Below, in pieces: positions 45,521 through 54,586 of a stretch of 64,000 nt of DNA. The translations under genes were made by a program, and so were the position numbers. The stretch lies in the NCBI RefSeq assembly GCF_036670025.1, contig NZ_CP137640.1, forward strand, positions 1,770,001-1,834,000, read 5' to 3'. Within the stretch, counting starts at the first letter, position 1; each line of letters starts with the position of its first letter. The DNA comes from Bacillus_BD oryzisoli. Lineage in GTDB: Bacteria; Bacillota; Bacilli; Bacillales; Cytobacillaceae. Below the pieces are notes generated by a model. It was not told the origin of the DNA. It did no database searches and was given only the letters and a program-made list of their open reading frames with translations.

Positions 45521-46510
45521 ATGAAAATCGCTATTGATGCAATGGGTGGAGATTATGCTCCAAAGGAAATCGTGCTTGGAGCAGTAAAAGCTGTCGAAAC
45601 CTTTACCGATGTGCAAATCGTCCTTGTCGGAGATGAAAAGAAAATAAAAGAATTTATAAAGGAAAATGATCGAATTTCCATTATTCATACTGAAGAAGTG
45701 ATTTCAGGAGAGGATGAACCAGTCCGGGCTGTTAGAAGAAAGAAAAATGCCTCAATGGTACTCGCTGCAAGGGAAGTAGCTGAGGGGAGAGCGGATGCTT
45801 GTATATCTGCCGGAAATACTGGTGCTTTAATGGCTGCAGGCCTGTTTATTGTAGGAAGAATTGAAGGGATTGAACGTCCGGCGCTTTCGCCAACTCTGCC
45901 TACAATTGGCGGTGAGGGTTTTGTTCTTTTAGATGTTGGTGCTAATGCCGATGCGAAACCCGAACATCTTCTTCAATACGCTTTGATGGGTTCTATATAC
46001 AGTCAAAAGGTAAGAGGAATTCCACATCCACGTGTTGGGTTATTAAATATCGGTACGGAAGCGAAAAAAGGAAATGATTTAACAAAACATACATACGAAT
46101 TACTGCAAAACTTAGATATTAATTTTATTGGCAATGTAGAGGCCCGTGATTTGATGGAAGGTGTTTGTGATGTTGCTGTCACAGATGGATTTACGGGTAA
46201 TATGGTATTAAAGACGGTTGAAGGGACAGCAATGTCGATTATGAAGATGTTAAAATCTGCCTTAATGTCGAGCTTGAAAAGCAAGCTTGCGGCTGCAGTC
46301 TTAAAGCCTGACCTATATCAATTAAAGACTAAAATGGACTATTCAGAGTATGGCGGTGCAGGACTGTTTGGCTTGAAGGCGCCTGTTATTAAAGCACATG
46401 GATCGTCTGATGCAACCGCCATCTTCAATGCGGTTAGACAAACACGCGAGATGGTGGAAGAACAAGTAGCTGAAACCATAAGGGCTGCAGTTGAAAAAAC
46501 AAGTCATTAA
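45521..46510 (+). CDS. plsX: Phosphate acyltransferase PlsX
   Basis: Encodes 329 aa. It makes acyl-phosphate from acyl-ACP, the first step in phosphatidic acid synthesis with PlsY. Motifs are AIDAMGGDYAPKE at the start, DACISAGNTGALM, LDVGANADAKPEHL and TDGFTGNMVLK. The acyl-chain linkage with fapR and fab genes is conserved. The nearest good ribosome binding site, AAGGAG, is about 15 nt from the ATG, a longer spacing than usual. Confidence 0.96.
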   Translation: MKIAIDAMGGDYAPKEIVLGAVKAVETFTDVQIVLVGDEKKIKEFIKENDRISIIHTEEVISGEDEPVRAVRRKKNASMVLAAREVAEGRADACISAGNTGALMAAGLFIVGRIEGIERPALSPTLPTIGGEGFVLLDVGANADAKPEHLLQYALMGSIYSQKVRGIPHPRVGLLNIGTEAKKGNDLTKHTYELLQNLDINFIGNVEARDLMEGVCDVAVTDGFTGNMVLKTVEGTAMSIMKMLKSALMSSLKSKLAAAVLKPDLYQLKTKMDYSEYGGAGLFGLKAPVIKAHGSSDATAIFNAVRQTREMVEEQVAETIRAAVEKTSH

Positions 46511-46533
46511 TCGTAAATCATAGGAGGAAGAGA

Positions 46534-47481
46534 ATGAGTAAAATAGCATTTATATTTCCTGGTCAAGGCTCACAAACAGTCGGCATGGGACAGTCTTTAG
46601 CAGAGGCATATCAGCCGTCAAATGATTTTTTTCTTAATGCAGATAAAAAACTGGAATATCTTCTTTCTAAGCTCATATTTGAAGGCCCTCAGTCGGAGCT
46701 GACATTGACCTCGAATGCGCAGCCTGCTCTATTAACAACGAGCATTGCGATTATGGAGTATTTTAAACAATCAGGCATTACACCTGATTATGTTGCCGGT
46801 CATAGTCTCGGTGAATATACTGCCCTTGTTGCAGCCGGAGCCTTCACCTTTGAAGAAGGTGTATATGCCGTTCATAAAAGAGGCGAATTTATGGAGATCG
46901 CTGTCCCAAATGGGGAAGGTACAATGGCAGCTGTACTTGGACTTGACAGCGACAAACTAGAAACAGTCACAAATGAAATCACTGAAAGCGGACATCTTGT
47001 TCAATTGGCCAATATTAACTGTCCGGGACAAATTGTTATTTCCGGCACAAGAAAAGGCGTTGAACTAGCCGGGATTAAAGCAAAAGAGGCAGGAGCGAAA
47101 CGCGTGCTTCCGCTTGAAGTAAGCGGACCTTTTCACTCTGAATTAATGAAGCCTGCTGCCCAAAAGCTTAGAGCGGTACTTGATGATATGAACATAACCG
47201 ATGCAAAAGTGCCTGTGATCGCCAATGTATCTGCTTCTGAGATGTCCAATGCTTTAGAAATCAAAGAAAAACTAATCGAACAACTCTACTCTCCTGTTCA
47301 ATGGGAACAAAGTGTACAGAAAATGATTGATTTAGATGTGACTACTTTTATTGAAATTGGACCAGGAAAAGTATTATCCGGTCTAGTAAAGAAAGTTAGC
47401 CGCGCGGTAAACACGTATGCTGTTTCAGATGAAAAAACATGCCAAGAGGTAATGGAAGCATTGAAGGAGGGGACAAGATGA
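46534..47481 (+). CDS. fabD: Malonyl-CoA:ACP transacylase
   Basis: Encodes 315 aa. It loads malonate onto acyl carrier protein. FPGQGSQTVGMG is at the N-terminus, and the nucleophile Ser91 is in GHSLGEY. The catalytic His lies in SGPFHSELM. It overlaps fabG by 4 nt. Confidence 0.96.
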   Translation: MSKIAFIFPGQGSQTVGMGQSLAEAYQPSNDFFLNADKKLEYLLSKLIFEGPQSELTLTSNAQPALLTTSIAIMEYFKQSGITPDYVAGHSLGEYTALVAAGAFTFEEGVYAVHKRGEFMEIAVPNGEGTMAAVLGLDSDKLETVTNEITESGHLVQLANINCPGQIVISGTRKGVELAGIKAKEAGAKRVLPLEVSGPFHSELMKPAAQKLRAVLDDMNITDAKVPVIANVSASEMSNALEIKEKLIEQLYSPVQWEQSVQKMIDLDVTTFIEIGPGKVLSGLVKKVSRAVNTYAVSDEKTCQEVMEALKEGTR

Positions 47482-48221
47482 GGCTAGCTGGTAAAAAGGC
47501 AATTGTAACAGGGGCTTCAAGAGGAATCGGCCGGGAAATCGCTTTAGAACTTGCGAGACAGGGTGCTGATGTAGCGGTTAACTTTGCCGGAAGTGAAGCA
47601 AAGGCCTTAGAAGTTGTGGATGAAATAAAAGGCATGGGAAGGGACTCCTTTGCCATTCAATGTGATGTTTCAAACAGTGACTCTGTGGCTAATATGGTAA
47701 AAGAAACAATTGAAAGATTCGAAAGAGTTGATATTCTTGTTAATAATGCAGGGATAACAAAAGACAATCTCTTAATGCGTATGAAGGAAAACGAATGGGA
47801 TGATGTCTTGAATATCAACCTTAAAGGTGTGTTCCTTTGTACAAAAGCGGTAACCAGACAAATGATGAAACAAAGGTGCGGGCGAATTATTAACATTTCT
47901 TCCATTGTCGGCGCCATGGGAAACGCTGGACAAGCTAACTATGTGGCAGCTAAAGCAGGTGTGATTGGTTTAACGAAAACAACAGCTAAGGAGCTTGCTT
48001 CAAGAGGAATTACGGTAAACGCAGTTGCCCCTGGTTTTATTACAACCGAAATGACTGAAAAACTTTCTGAAGAAATTCAGGCAGAAATGTTAAAAGCCAT
48101 TCCATTAGCTCAGTTTGGTGAACCAAAGGATATAGCTAATGCCGTTATTTTTCTGGCATCTGATGAGAGCCGCTATATAACAGGGCAAACCATTCATGTT
48201 AATGGCGGTATGGTCATGTAA
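47478..48221 (+). CDS. fabG: 3-oxoacyl-ACP reductase
   Basis: Encodes 247 aa of a short-chain dehydrogenase that reduces beta-ketoacyl-ACP with NADPH. The cofactor motif TGASRGIG, NNAG, and the catalytic triad Ser (NISSIVG), Tyr and Lys (YVAAKAG) are intact. The ATG at 47478 follows GGAGGGGAC; the open frame extending back to 47439 overlaps fabD further without a site. Confidence 0.96.
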   Translation: MRLAGKKAIVTGASRGIGREIALELARQGADVAVNFAGSEAKALEVVDEIKGMGRDSFAIQCDVSNSDSVANMVKETIERFERVDILVNNAGITKDNLLMRMKENEWDDVLNINLKGVFLCTKAVTRQMMKQRCGRIINISSIVGAMGNAGQANYVAAKAGVIGLTKTTAKELASRGITVNAVAPGFITTEMTEKLSEEIQAEMLKAIPLAQFGEPKDIANAVIFLASDESRYITGQTIHVNGGMVM

Positions 48222-48317
48222 CAAAGCTGTTTTGGTGCTTTATACAAACAGGCTAAATTTTATCTAGATAATCTATATGAAATACTCTATAATGACCTGA
48301 GGGGAGGTGAATGACCA

Positions 48318-48551
48318 ATGGCAGAGGTTTTAGAACGTGTAACAAAAATCATTGTAGACCGTTTAGGTGTAGAAGAATCTCAAGTAACTTTAGAGGCTTC
48401 TTTCAAAGATGATCTTGGTGCAGATTCCCTTGATGTAGTCGAACTTGTTATGGAACTTGAAGATGAGTTTGACATGGAAATTTCTGACGATGATGCTGAA
48501 AAAATCGCAACAGTCGGTGATGCTGTGAATTACATACAAGCAAAACAATAA
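48318..48551 (+). CDS. acpP: Acyl carrier protein
   Basis: Encodes 77 aa. The 4'-phosphopantetheine attachment site is Ser37 in LGADSLDVVEL. The protein is strongly acidic, with LEDEFDMEISD in helix III. It carries acyl chains for the FabD/FabG pathway and for PlsX. It has its own GGGGAGG site and a 96-nt upstream gap that may contain a promoter (TATAAT at 48288-48293, with no clear -35). Confidence 0.97.
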   Translation: MAEVLERVTKIIVDRLGVEESQVTLEASFKDDLGADSLDVVELVMELEDEFDMEISDDDAEKIATVGDAVNYIQAKQ

Positions 48552-48566
48552 TCGTTGGATTCACAC

Positions 48567-48597
48567 AAAGCTCCGTATTCTTACGGGGCTTTCTTTT
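48567..48597 (+). terminator. Rho-independent terminator after acpP
   Basis: AAAGCTCCGT pairs with ACGGGGCTTT around a 6-nt loop, followed by a T-rich tract. Confidence 0.85.
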
Positions 48598-48719
48598 ATG
48601 AGAAAATCCATTTTACGAAGAAGTGGTTGATGATTTTTTTAAAAGTTTCTTTGCCTTTTTTATCGTTATTCATTAAACTTTTATAGGTAGTTAAGTTTCT
48701 AGTTAAGGTGGAATTTTAC

Positions 48720-49484
48720 ATGCGTAAAAATGGAAAAGAGAAAAAAAGTATACGCACAAATGATAAACAATTTAAAGAATTACAAGAGACCATTGAAATT
48801 CAATTTTCAAACGTCAAATTATTAAAGCAGGCCTTTACCCATTCATCCTATGTAAATGAACATAGAAGAAAGCCATATGAGGATAATGAAAGACTGGAAT
48901 TTTTAGGTGATGCTGTGCTGGAATTAACGGTATCGAAATTCTTATTTTTAAAATATCCAATGATGAGTGAAGGAGAGTTGACCAAGTTAAGAGCAGCTAT
49001 TGTCTGCGAACCGTCTCTTGTCGCATTTGCGAATGAGCTTCATTTTGGAAAATTCATTTTACTTGGTAAAGGGGAGGAATTAACCGGCGGCCGGGAAAGA
49101 CCAGCATTATTAGCGGATGTATTTGAGGCGTTTATTGGTGCTCTCTTTTTAGACAAGGGCATTGACACGGTTGTTGCCTTCTTGGAGAGATATGTTTATC
49201 CGAAGGTCAATGCCGGAGCTTTTTCACATGTAATGGATTTTAAAAGTCAGCTTCAGGAATTAGTGCAGCGGGACAGTACTGGTTTGATTGAATACAAAAT
49301 TCTCGTTGAAAAAGGACCAGCACATAATCGTGAATTTGTCTCTGTTGTCCTGTTAAATGGAGTAGAAATCGGTACGGGTGCCGGCCGTTCGAAAAAAGCT
49401 GCCGAGCAGCATGCAGCCCAAATGGCTCTGGAAAAACTAAAAGCACACCTACATGAAAATTTAACAGAAACGCATCCAGAGTAA
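48720..49484 (+). CDS. rnc: Ribonuclease III
   Basis: Encodes 254 aa of a double-strand-specific endoribonuclease that processes rRNA and other RNAs. The catalytic signature NERLEFLGDAVLEL and the downstream Glu in ADVFEAFIGAL are intact. The C-terminal dsRNA-binding domain ends GRSKKAAEQHAAQMAL. The ATG at 48720 is preferred because AAGGTGG lies about 8 nt upstream; the GTG at 48708 is inside that site. It precedes smc by 12 nt. Confidence 0.96.
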   Translation: MRKNGKEKKSIRTNDKQFKELQETIEIQFSNVKLLKQAFTHSSYVNEHRRKPYEDNERLEFLGDAVLELTVSKFLFLKYPMMSEGELTKLRAAIVCEPSLVAFANELHFGKFILLGKGEELTGGRERPALLADVFEAFIGALFLDKGIDTVVAFLERYVYPKVNAGAFSHVMDFKSQLQELVQRDSTGLIEYKILVEKGPAHNREFVSVVLLNGVEIGTGAGRSKKAAEQHAAQMALEKLKAHLHENLTETHPE

Positions 49485-49496
49485 GGAGGAAAGACA

Positions 49497-52400
49497 GTGT
49501 TTCTAAAACGATTGGATATTGTGGGCTTTAAATCGTTTGCTGAGCGAATAGCAGTGGATTTTGTTCAAGGCGTCACTGCTGTTGTCGGTCCTAATGGAAG
49601 TGGAAAGAGCAATATTACCGATGCTATTCGCTGGGTTTTAGGGGAACAATCCGCTAAATCACTTCGAGGGGCAAAAATGGAAGATATTATTTTTGCCGGA
49701 AGCGATTCGCGAAAACCTCTTAACTTTGCAGAAGTCACATTAACATTAGACAACGAAGATCAGTTTCTGCCTGTCGATTATAACGAAGTTAGCGTCACAA
49801 GGCGCGTATTTCGTTCTGGTGATAGCGAATTCTTCATTAATAAACATGCATGCCGCTTAAAGGATATTATTGATCTTTTTATGGACTCCGGGCTGGGCAG
49901 GGAAGCATTTTCGATTATCAGCCAAGGGAAAGTAGAGGAGATTCTCAACAGTAAAGCAGAGGAGCGGCGGACCATTTTTGAAGAAGCAGCCGGTGTATTG
50001 AAATATAAGACACGAAAAAAGAAGGCTGAAGGAAAACTAAATGAAACCGAAGAAAATTTACATCGGGTGAATGATATTCTTTTCGAGTTAGAAAGCCAGA
50101 TCGAACCACTTAAGATCCAAAGCTCAATGGCAAAGGATTATTTAGAGCAAAAAGAAGCGCTGGAAAAAGTTGAAGTTGCCGTAACGGTGTTTGAAATTGA
50201 AGAGCTGCATACGAAATGGACAACGATGTCTGAGAAGGTAGAAAAGCATAAGCAAAACGAAATAAAGCTGTCCACACATTTGCAGAGCAAAGAAGCAAAG
50301 CTTGAAGAAGTAAGAGATCATATGACCGCATTAGATGAGTCGATACTCGACCTGCAAAACGTCCTTTTGCATGCAAGTGAAGAACTGGAAAAGCTGGAAG
50401 GCCGTAAAGAAGTATTAAAAGAAAGAAAGAAAAATGCTGCTCAAAACAAGGTGCAGCTAGAAAATAATGTTAAAGAATTGACGGAAAAAGTGGCAGGATT
50501 AATCGCGCAAAAAGAAAAGCTTGTGGAGCAGTCCCTTCGCCTGGAAAAAGAAGCAGCTGCCATAAAGAGTCAGTTAAAAGAAAAGCAAGGGCAGATGAAC
50601 CTGCTTAATGAAAATATTGAGCAAACGATAGATGATCGAAAAAGTGAATACATTGAGGTTTTAAATGAACAGGCTGCGGCGAAAAATGAAATCCATTTTA
50701 TTGAACAGCAATTACAGCAGTTAAGCGAACGAAATAACAGACAGGAAGGCAATAATGCGAAATATATTGCCGAACGATCAGAACTGCAGCAGAAGATCGT
50801 TGAAATCAAAACTTTACTCAGCACTGTTCAACAAGAATTAGAAGCTCAAGTCCATCATTATCGTGATGAACAGAAAAAGTATGAATCGATAAAAAACACC
50901 TATGAAAAAAACGAAAAAACCCTTTATCAAGCTTATCAGTATTTGCAGCAAACAAAATCACGAAAAGAGATGCTTGAAGAAATGGAAGAAGGCTTTGCCG
51001 GTTTTTTTCAAGGGGTTAAAGAGGTCTTAAAAGCAAGGGAAAGTAAATTACAAGGAATCGAAGGTGCCATTGCTGAATTAATCTCAGTGCCTAAAGAGTA
51101 TGAAGTCGCCATTGAAACAGCTTTAGGTGCCAGCATGCAGCATATTGTTGTCCGAAATGAGCAGGATGGACGACAAGCGATTCAATATTTAAAGAACAAT
51201 CGTTTTGGACGGGCAACTTTCCTGCCTCTCAGTGTTATAAAAGGAAAATCGTTAGCCAGTAATCAATTGCAATTAATTGCTAACCATCCAGATTTTGTTG
51301 GGGTTGCATCTAATGTCATAAGCTATGATTCAGTGTATGATGAGGTAATGAAAAATCTTTTAGGAATGGTTGTCATTACGAAGGATTTAAAAGGTGCCAA
51401 TGAGATGGCAAGGCTCTTAGGCTTCCGCTGTCGATTTGTCACACTCGATGGTGATCTTGTTAATGCTGGCGGCTCCATGACAGGTGGAGCTGTTAAGCAA
51501 AATTCATCTTCTTTATTGTCGCGGAAAAGCGAGCTTGATGAGTTAAAGGATAAATTAGCTGATATGGAGAGCAAAACGACTAATTTGGAAGCGAAAATAA
51601 AAGCGTTAAAGAATGAAGTAGCCACCAAGGAGCAAGAGCTTGACTTCATGCGAAAAAATGGTGAAGCGTTAAGGCTGAAAGAGCAAGCCATTAAAGGTGA
51701 ATTAAGGGAAGCTGAGCTGCAGGAAAAGAACATGAATGAACGTCTTTCAATCTACGACCTCAATAAAAAAGAGTTTATAACCGAAAAAGAAAGAATCACG
51801 GAACGAAAGACAAGTCTTAAGGCGTTACTAGAAAAACTGCAGTCAGACATACAAAAGCTTGAAAAAGAGATTCAACAATTAAGCGAGCAGAAAAATTCAC
51901 AAAACTTATCTAAAGATACATTGCTTTCAGACATCAGTGAATTAAAAGCTGCTTTTGCGGCAAAAAATGAACAAGTTAACCATACAAAGGAAAAGCTCTC
52001 TTCTGTAACATTTGAACTTGACGACAGTGAAAAAAAGCTTCAATTTTATCAGGAGGATCTTGTGCTATTGGATTCGGAAATGTCTGAGAGCTCTTCGGGT
52101 GAAAATAAATTGGAGATGGCAGCAGTTGAAAAACTCCGTGATAAAAATGAAACGGTTAAGCTGATTGCCGAAAGACGGGAAGAACGTTTAACAATGCAAA
52201 GTACACTTGAAGATCTTGATCTCGAAATAAAAGAGTTAAAGCGGCAGCATAGAGGCTTGACTGTGTCAATGAAAGATGAAGAGGTACAACTGAATCGGCT
52301 TGATGTGGAACTAGAAAACAAACTGGCGCATCTTAGAGAAGAATACTTATTATCTTATGAAGGGGCAAAGGAAGCCTATCCGCTGACACTTTCAATTGAT

Positions 52401-53063
52401 GAGGCTCGTACGAAAGTAAAGTTAATCAAACTGGCACTAGAGGAGCTGGGAACAGTGAATCTTGGTGCAATCGAGGAATATGAACGAGTGTCAGAACGCT
52501 ATGAGTTTCTGTTGGAGCAAAGAAACGATCTCGAAGAGGCAAAGAATACGTTATTCCAAGTCATCGATGAGATGGATGTTGAAATGAAAAGACGATTTCA
52601 ACAGACCTTTGAAGGGATTCGTTTTCATTTTGAATCAGTCTTTAAGGAATTATTTGGCGGCGGCAGAGCGGATTTGCGGTTAACGGATCCTCAGGATTTA
52701 TTAAACACAGGGGTAGAAATTGTGGCGCAGCCTCCCGGTAAAAAGCTGCAAAACTTAGGTCTGCTTTCAGGAGGAGAACGGGCATTAACGGCAATTGCTC
52801 TGTTATTCTCAATATTGAAAATCAGGCCGGTGCCATTCTGTATTTTAGATGAAGTAGAAGCGGCACTTGATGAAGCAAACGTCTATCGTTTTAGTCAATA
52901 TTTAAAGCGATACAGCAGAGAATCCCAATTTATCGTCATTACCCATCGCAAAGGAACAATGGAAGAAGCGGATGTTTTGTATGGGGTAACGATGCAGGAA
53001 TCAGGTGTTTCCAAGCTGGTGTCTGTCCGACTTGAAGAGACCAATGAATATGCAGCCCACTAA
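49497..53063 (+). CDS. smc: Chromosome partition protein SMC
   Basis: Encodes 1188 aa. Walker A GPNGSGKSN (31-39) is at the N-terminus. Long coiled-coil arms flank a hinge at about 515-640 (GGSMTGGA region). The C-terminal head has the ABC signature LLSGGERALTAIALL and Walker B FCILDEVEAALDEAN. SMC with ScpA/ScpB compacts and segregates the chromosome. The start is GTG after AAGGAGGAAAG. The order rnc-smc-ftsY is that of B. subtilis. Confidence 0.98.
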   Translation: MFLKRLDIVGFKSFAERIAVDFVQGVTAVVGPNGSGKSNITDAIRWVLGEQSAKSLRGAKMEDIIFAGSDSRKPLNFAEVTLTLDNEDQFLPVDYNEVSVTRRVFRSGDSEFFINKHACRLKDIIDLFMDSGLGREAFSIISQGKVEEILNSKAEERRTIFEEAAGVLKYKTRKKKAEGKLNETEENLHRVNDILFELESQIEPLKIQSSMAKDYLEQKEALEKVEVAVTVFEIEELHTKWTTMSEKVEKHKQNEIKLSTHLQSKEAKLEEVRDHMTALDESILDLQNVLLHASEELEKLEGRKEVLKERKKNAAQNKVQLENNVKELTEKVAGLIAQKEKLVEQSLRLEKEAAAIKSQLKEKQGQMNLLNENIEQTIDDRKSEYIEVLNEQAAAKNEIHFIEQQLQQLSERNNRQEGNNAKYIAERSELQQKIVEIKTLLSTVQQELEAQVHHYRDEQKKYESIKNTYEKNEKTLYQAYQYLQQTKSRKEMLEEMEEGFAGFFQGVKEVLKARESKLQGIEGAIAELISVPKEYEVAIETALGASMQHIVVRNEQDGRQAIQYLKNNRFGRATFLPLSVIKGKSLASNQLQLIANHPDFVGVASNVISYDSVYDEVMKNLLGMVVITKDLKGANEMARLLGFRCRFVTLDGDLVNAGGSMTGGAVKQNSSSLLSRKSELDELKDKLADMESKTTNLEAKIKALKNEVATKEQELDFMRKNGEALRLKEQAIKGELREAELQEKNMNERLSIYDLNKKEFITEKERITERKTSLKALLEKLQSDIQKLEKEIQQLSEQKNSQNLSKDTLLSDISELKAAFAAKNEQVNHTKEKLSSVTFELDDSEKKLQFYQEDLVLLDSEMSESSSGENKLEMAAVEKLRDKNETVKLIAERREERLTMQSTLEDLDLEIKELKRQHRGLTVSMKDEEVQLNRLDVELENKLAHLREEYLLSYEGAKEAYPLTLSIDEARTKVKLIKLALEELGTVNLGAIEEYERVSERYEFLLEQRNDLEEAKNTLFQVIDEMDVEMKRRFQQTFEGIRFHFESVFKELFGGGRADLRLTDPQDLLNTGVEIVAQPPGKKLQNLGLLSGGERALTAIALLFSILKIRPVPFCILDEVEAALDEANVYRFSQYLKRYSRESQFIVITHRKGTMEEADVLYGVTMQESGVSKLVSVRLEETNEYAAH

Positions 53064-53120
53064 GGAAAAGATGCATTGGATTTGGAACGGCTGTAAAATA
53101 ATCTCAAAGGAAGTGATTCT

Positions 53121-54107
53121 ATGAGTTTTTTCAAAAAATTAAAAGAAAAAATTACAAAACAAACGGACAGTGTGACGGAAAAATTTAAAGATGGTTTATC
53201 AAAAACAAGGAATAGTTTTTCAGATCGCGTAAATGAACTCGTTTCCCGCTATCGAAAGGTGGATGAGGATTTCTTCGAAGAGCTGGAAGAAATTCTTATT
53301 CAAGCGGATGTTGGCTTCGATACTGTGATGACACTTATTGAAGAGTTAAAACGGGAGGTGCAAAGAAAAAATATTCAAGATCCAACTGAAGTACAAAGTG
53401 TCATCTCCGAAAAGCTTGTTGCCATTTATGACAGAGGCGATAACACATCATCTTCATTAAATATTCAGGAGAGCGGTTTAACGGTTATCTTGTTTGTTGG
53501 TGTAAATGGTGTCGGTAAAACAACAACAATTGGGAAGTTAGGCCATCAATTTAAATCAGAAGGCAAGAAGGTTTTAATGGCAGCCGGAGATACCTTCAGA
53601 GCTGGTGCCATTGAACAATTAGAGGTCTGGGGGGAACGGGTAGGCGTCGAGGTCATTAAGCAGGCTGCCGGTTCAGATCCTGCTGCTGTTATGTATGATG
53701 CGATCCAGGCAGCAAAATCACGAAATGCTGATATTCTGCTATGTGATACAGCAGGCCGTCTGCAAAATAAAGTCAATTTGATGAAGGAATTAGAAAAGGT
53801 GAAGCGGGTCATTGAACGGGAAATTCCCGGTGCTCCTCATGAAGTATTACTTGTGTTAGATGCTACAACAGGTCAAAATGCGATGATCCAGGCAAAAACG
53901 TTTAAGGATGCAACAGATGTAACAGGAATCGTTTTAACTAAACTTGACGGCACTGCAAAAGGCGGAATTGTCCTTGCGATACGTAATGAATTAGATATCC
54001 CTGTAAAATTTGTTGGACTCGGTGAAAAGATGGATGACCTGCAAACCTTTAATGCCGAACAATATGTTTATGGTCTATTTGCTGACTTAGTTGAAAAAGC
54101 AGAATAA
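53121..54107 (+). CDS. ftsY: Signal recognition particle receptor FtsY
   Basis: Encodes 328 aa. The NG GTPase follows a short basic N-terminus (KKLKEKITKQ) without the long acidic A domain seen in E. coli. G motifs are GVNGVGKTTT, DTAGRLQNK, TKLDGTAKGG and a final GLGEKMDDL. It docks the SRP-ribosome complex at the membrane by pairing with Ffh, encoded about 0.5 kb downstream. Confidence 0.97.
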   Translation: MSFFKKLKEKITKQTDSVTEKFKDGLSKTRNSFSDRVNELVSRYRKVDEDFFEELEEILIQADVGFDTVMTLIEELKREVQRKNIQDPTEVQSVISEKLVAIYDRGDNTSSSLNIQESGLTVILFVGVNGVGKTTTIGKLGHQFKSEGKKVLMAAGDTFRAGAIEQLEVWGERVGVEVIKQAAGSDPAAVMYDAIQAAKSRNADILLCDTAGRLQNKVNLMKELEKVKRVIEREIPGAPHEVLLVLDATTGQNAMIQAKTFKDATDVTGIVLTKLDGTAKGGIVLAIRNELDIPVKFVGLGEKMDDLQTFNAEQYVYGLFADLVEKAE

Positions 54108-54126
54108 ATGATAGATTTATATGGAA

Positions 54127-54157
54127 CGGAGCAAGGCACTTGCGCTTTTCGTGTATG
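54127..54157. repeat. Relic of the long-hairpin repeat
   Basis: GGAGCAAGGCACTTGCGCTTTTC matches the right end of the element at 21245-21262 (GATCAGGCGCTTGCGCTTTTC-like). Only the terminal part remains, between ftsY and ylxM. Confidence 0.4.
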
Positions 54158-54170
54158 TAAAGATATTTTC

Positions 54171-54199
54171 TTGACATCTTGGTCATAAGTGTGTAGACT
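54171..54199 (+). promoter_or_regulatory. Sigma-A promoter of ylxM-ffh
   Basis: TTGACA at 54171-54176 and TAGACT at 54194-54199 are spaced by 17 nt, 43 nt before the ylxM start. Confidence 0.75.
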
Positions 54200-54241
54200 T
54201 ACTTTTGTAAAGGCTTTTCACTTAACATAGGGGGAATAGCG

Positions 54242-54574
54242 ATGCTTGAGAAAACAACGAGAATGAATTACTTATATGACTTTTATCAATCGTTGTTAAC
54301 GCCGAAGCAGCGCAGTTATATGGCTCTCTACTATTTAGATGATTTTTCCTTGGGTGAGATTGCGGAAGAATATAATGTTAGCCGTCAAGCTGTTTATGAT
54401 AATATCAAACGGACAGAAACAATGCTTGAAGAATATGAGGAAAAACTGTTGTTATTCAACAAATTTCAAGAACGTACAAAGTTAATTGAGGAAATGAGAA
54501 ATACTCTGAAAGAAGAAACATTGTCTCGAGATAGATTGTCTGAAATGGTTGAGAGAATGGCGAAATTAGATTAG
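54242..54574 (+). CDS. ylxM: YlxM, UPF0122 helix-turn-helix protein linked to SRP
   Basis: Encodes 110 aa. It has a sigma-70 region-4-like HTH (FSLGEIAEEYNVSRQAVYDNIKRTE) followed by a charged coiled segment. Homologues in streptococci interact with the SRP and modulate Ffh GTPase. It lies 12 nt before ffh, a nearly invariant pairing in Firmicutes, so it is probably co-translated with ffh. Confidence 0.9.
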   Translation: MLEKTTRMNYLYDFYQSLLTPKQRSYMALYYLDDFSLGEIAEEYNVSRQAVYDNIKRTETMLEEYEEKLLLFNKFQERTKLIEEMRNTLKEETLSRDRLSEMVERMAKLD

Positions 54575-54586
54575 GAGGCGGCATAC

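Noticed and set aside
51323..51733. 136-aa minus-strand frame inside smc
   Set aside because: Ser/Phe-rich antisense of coiled-coil codons, a common artefact.
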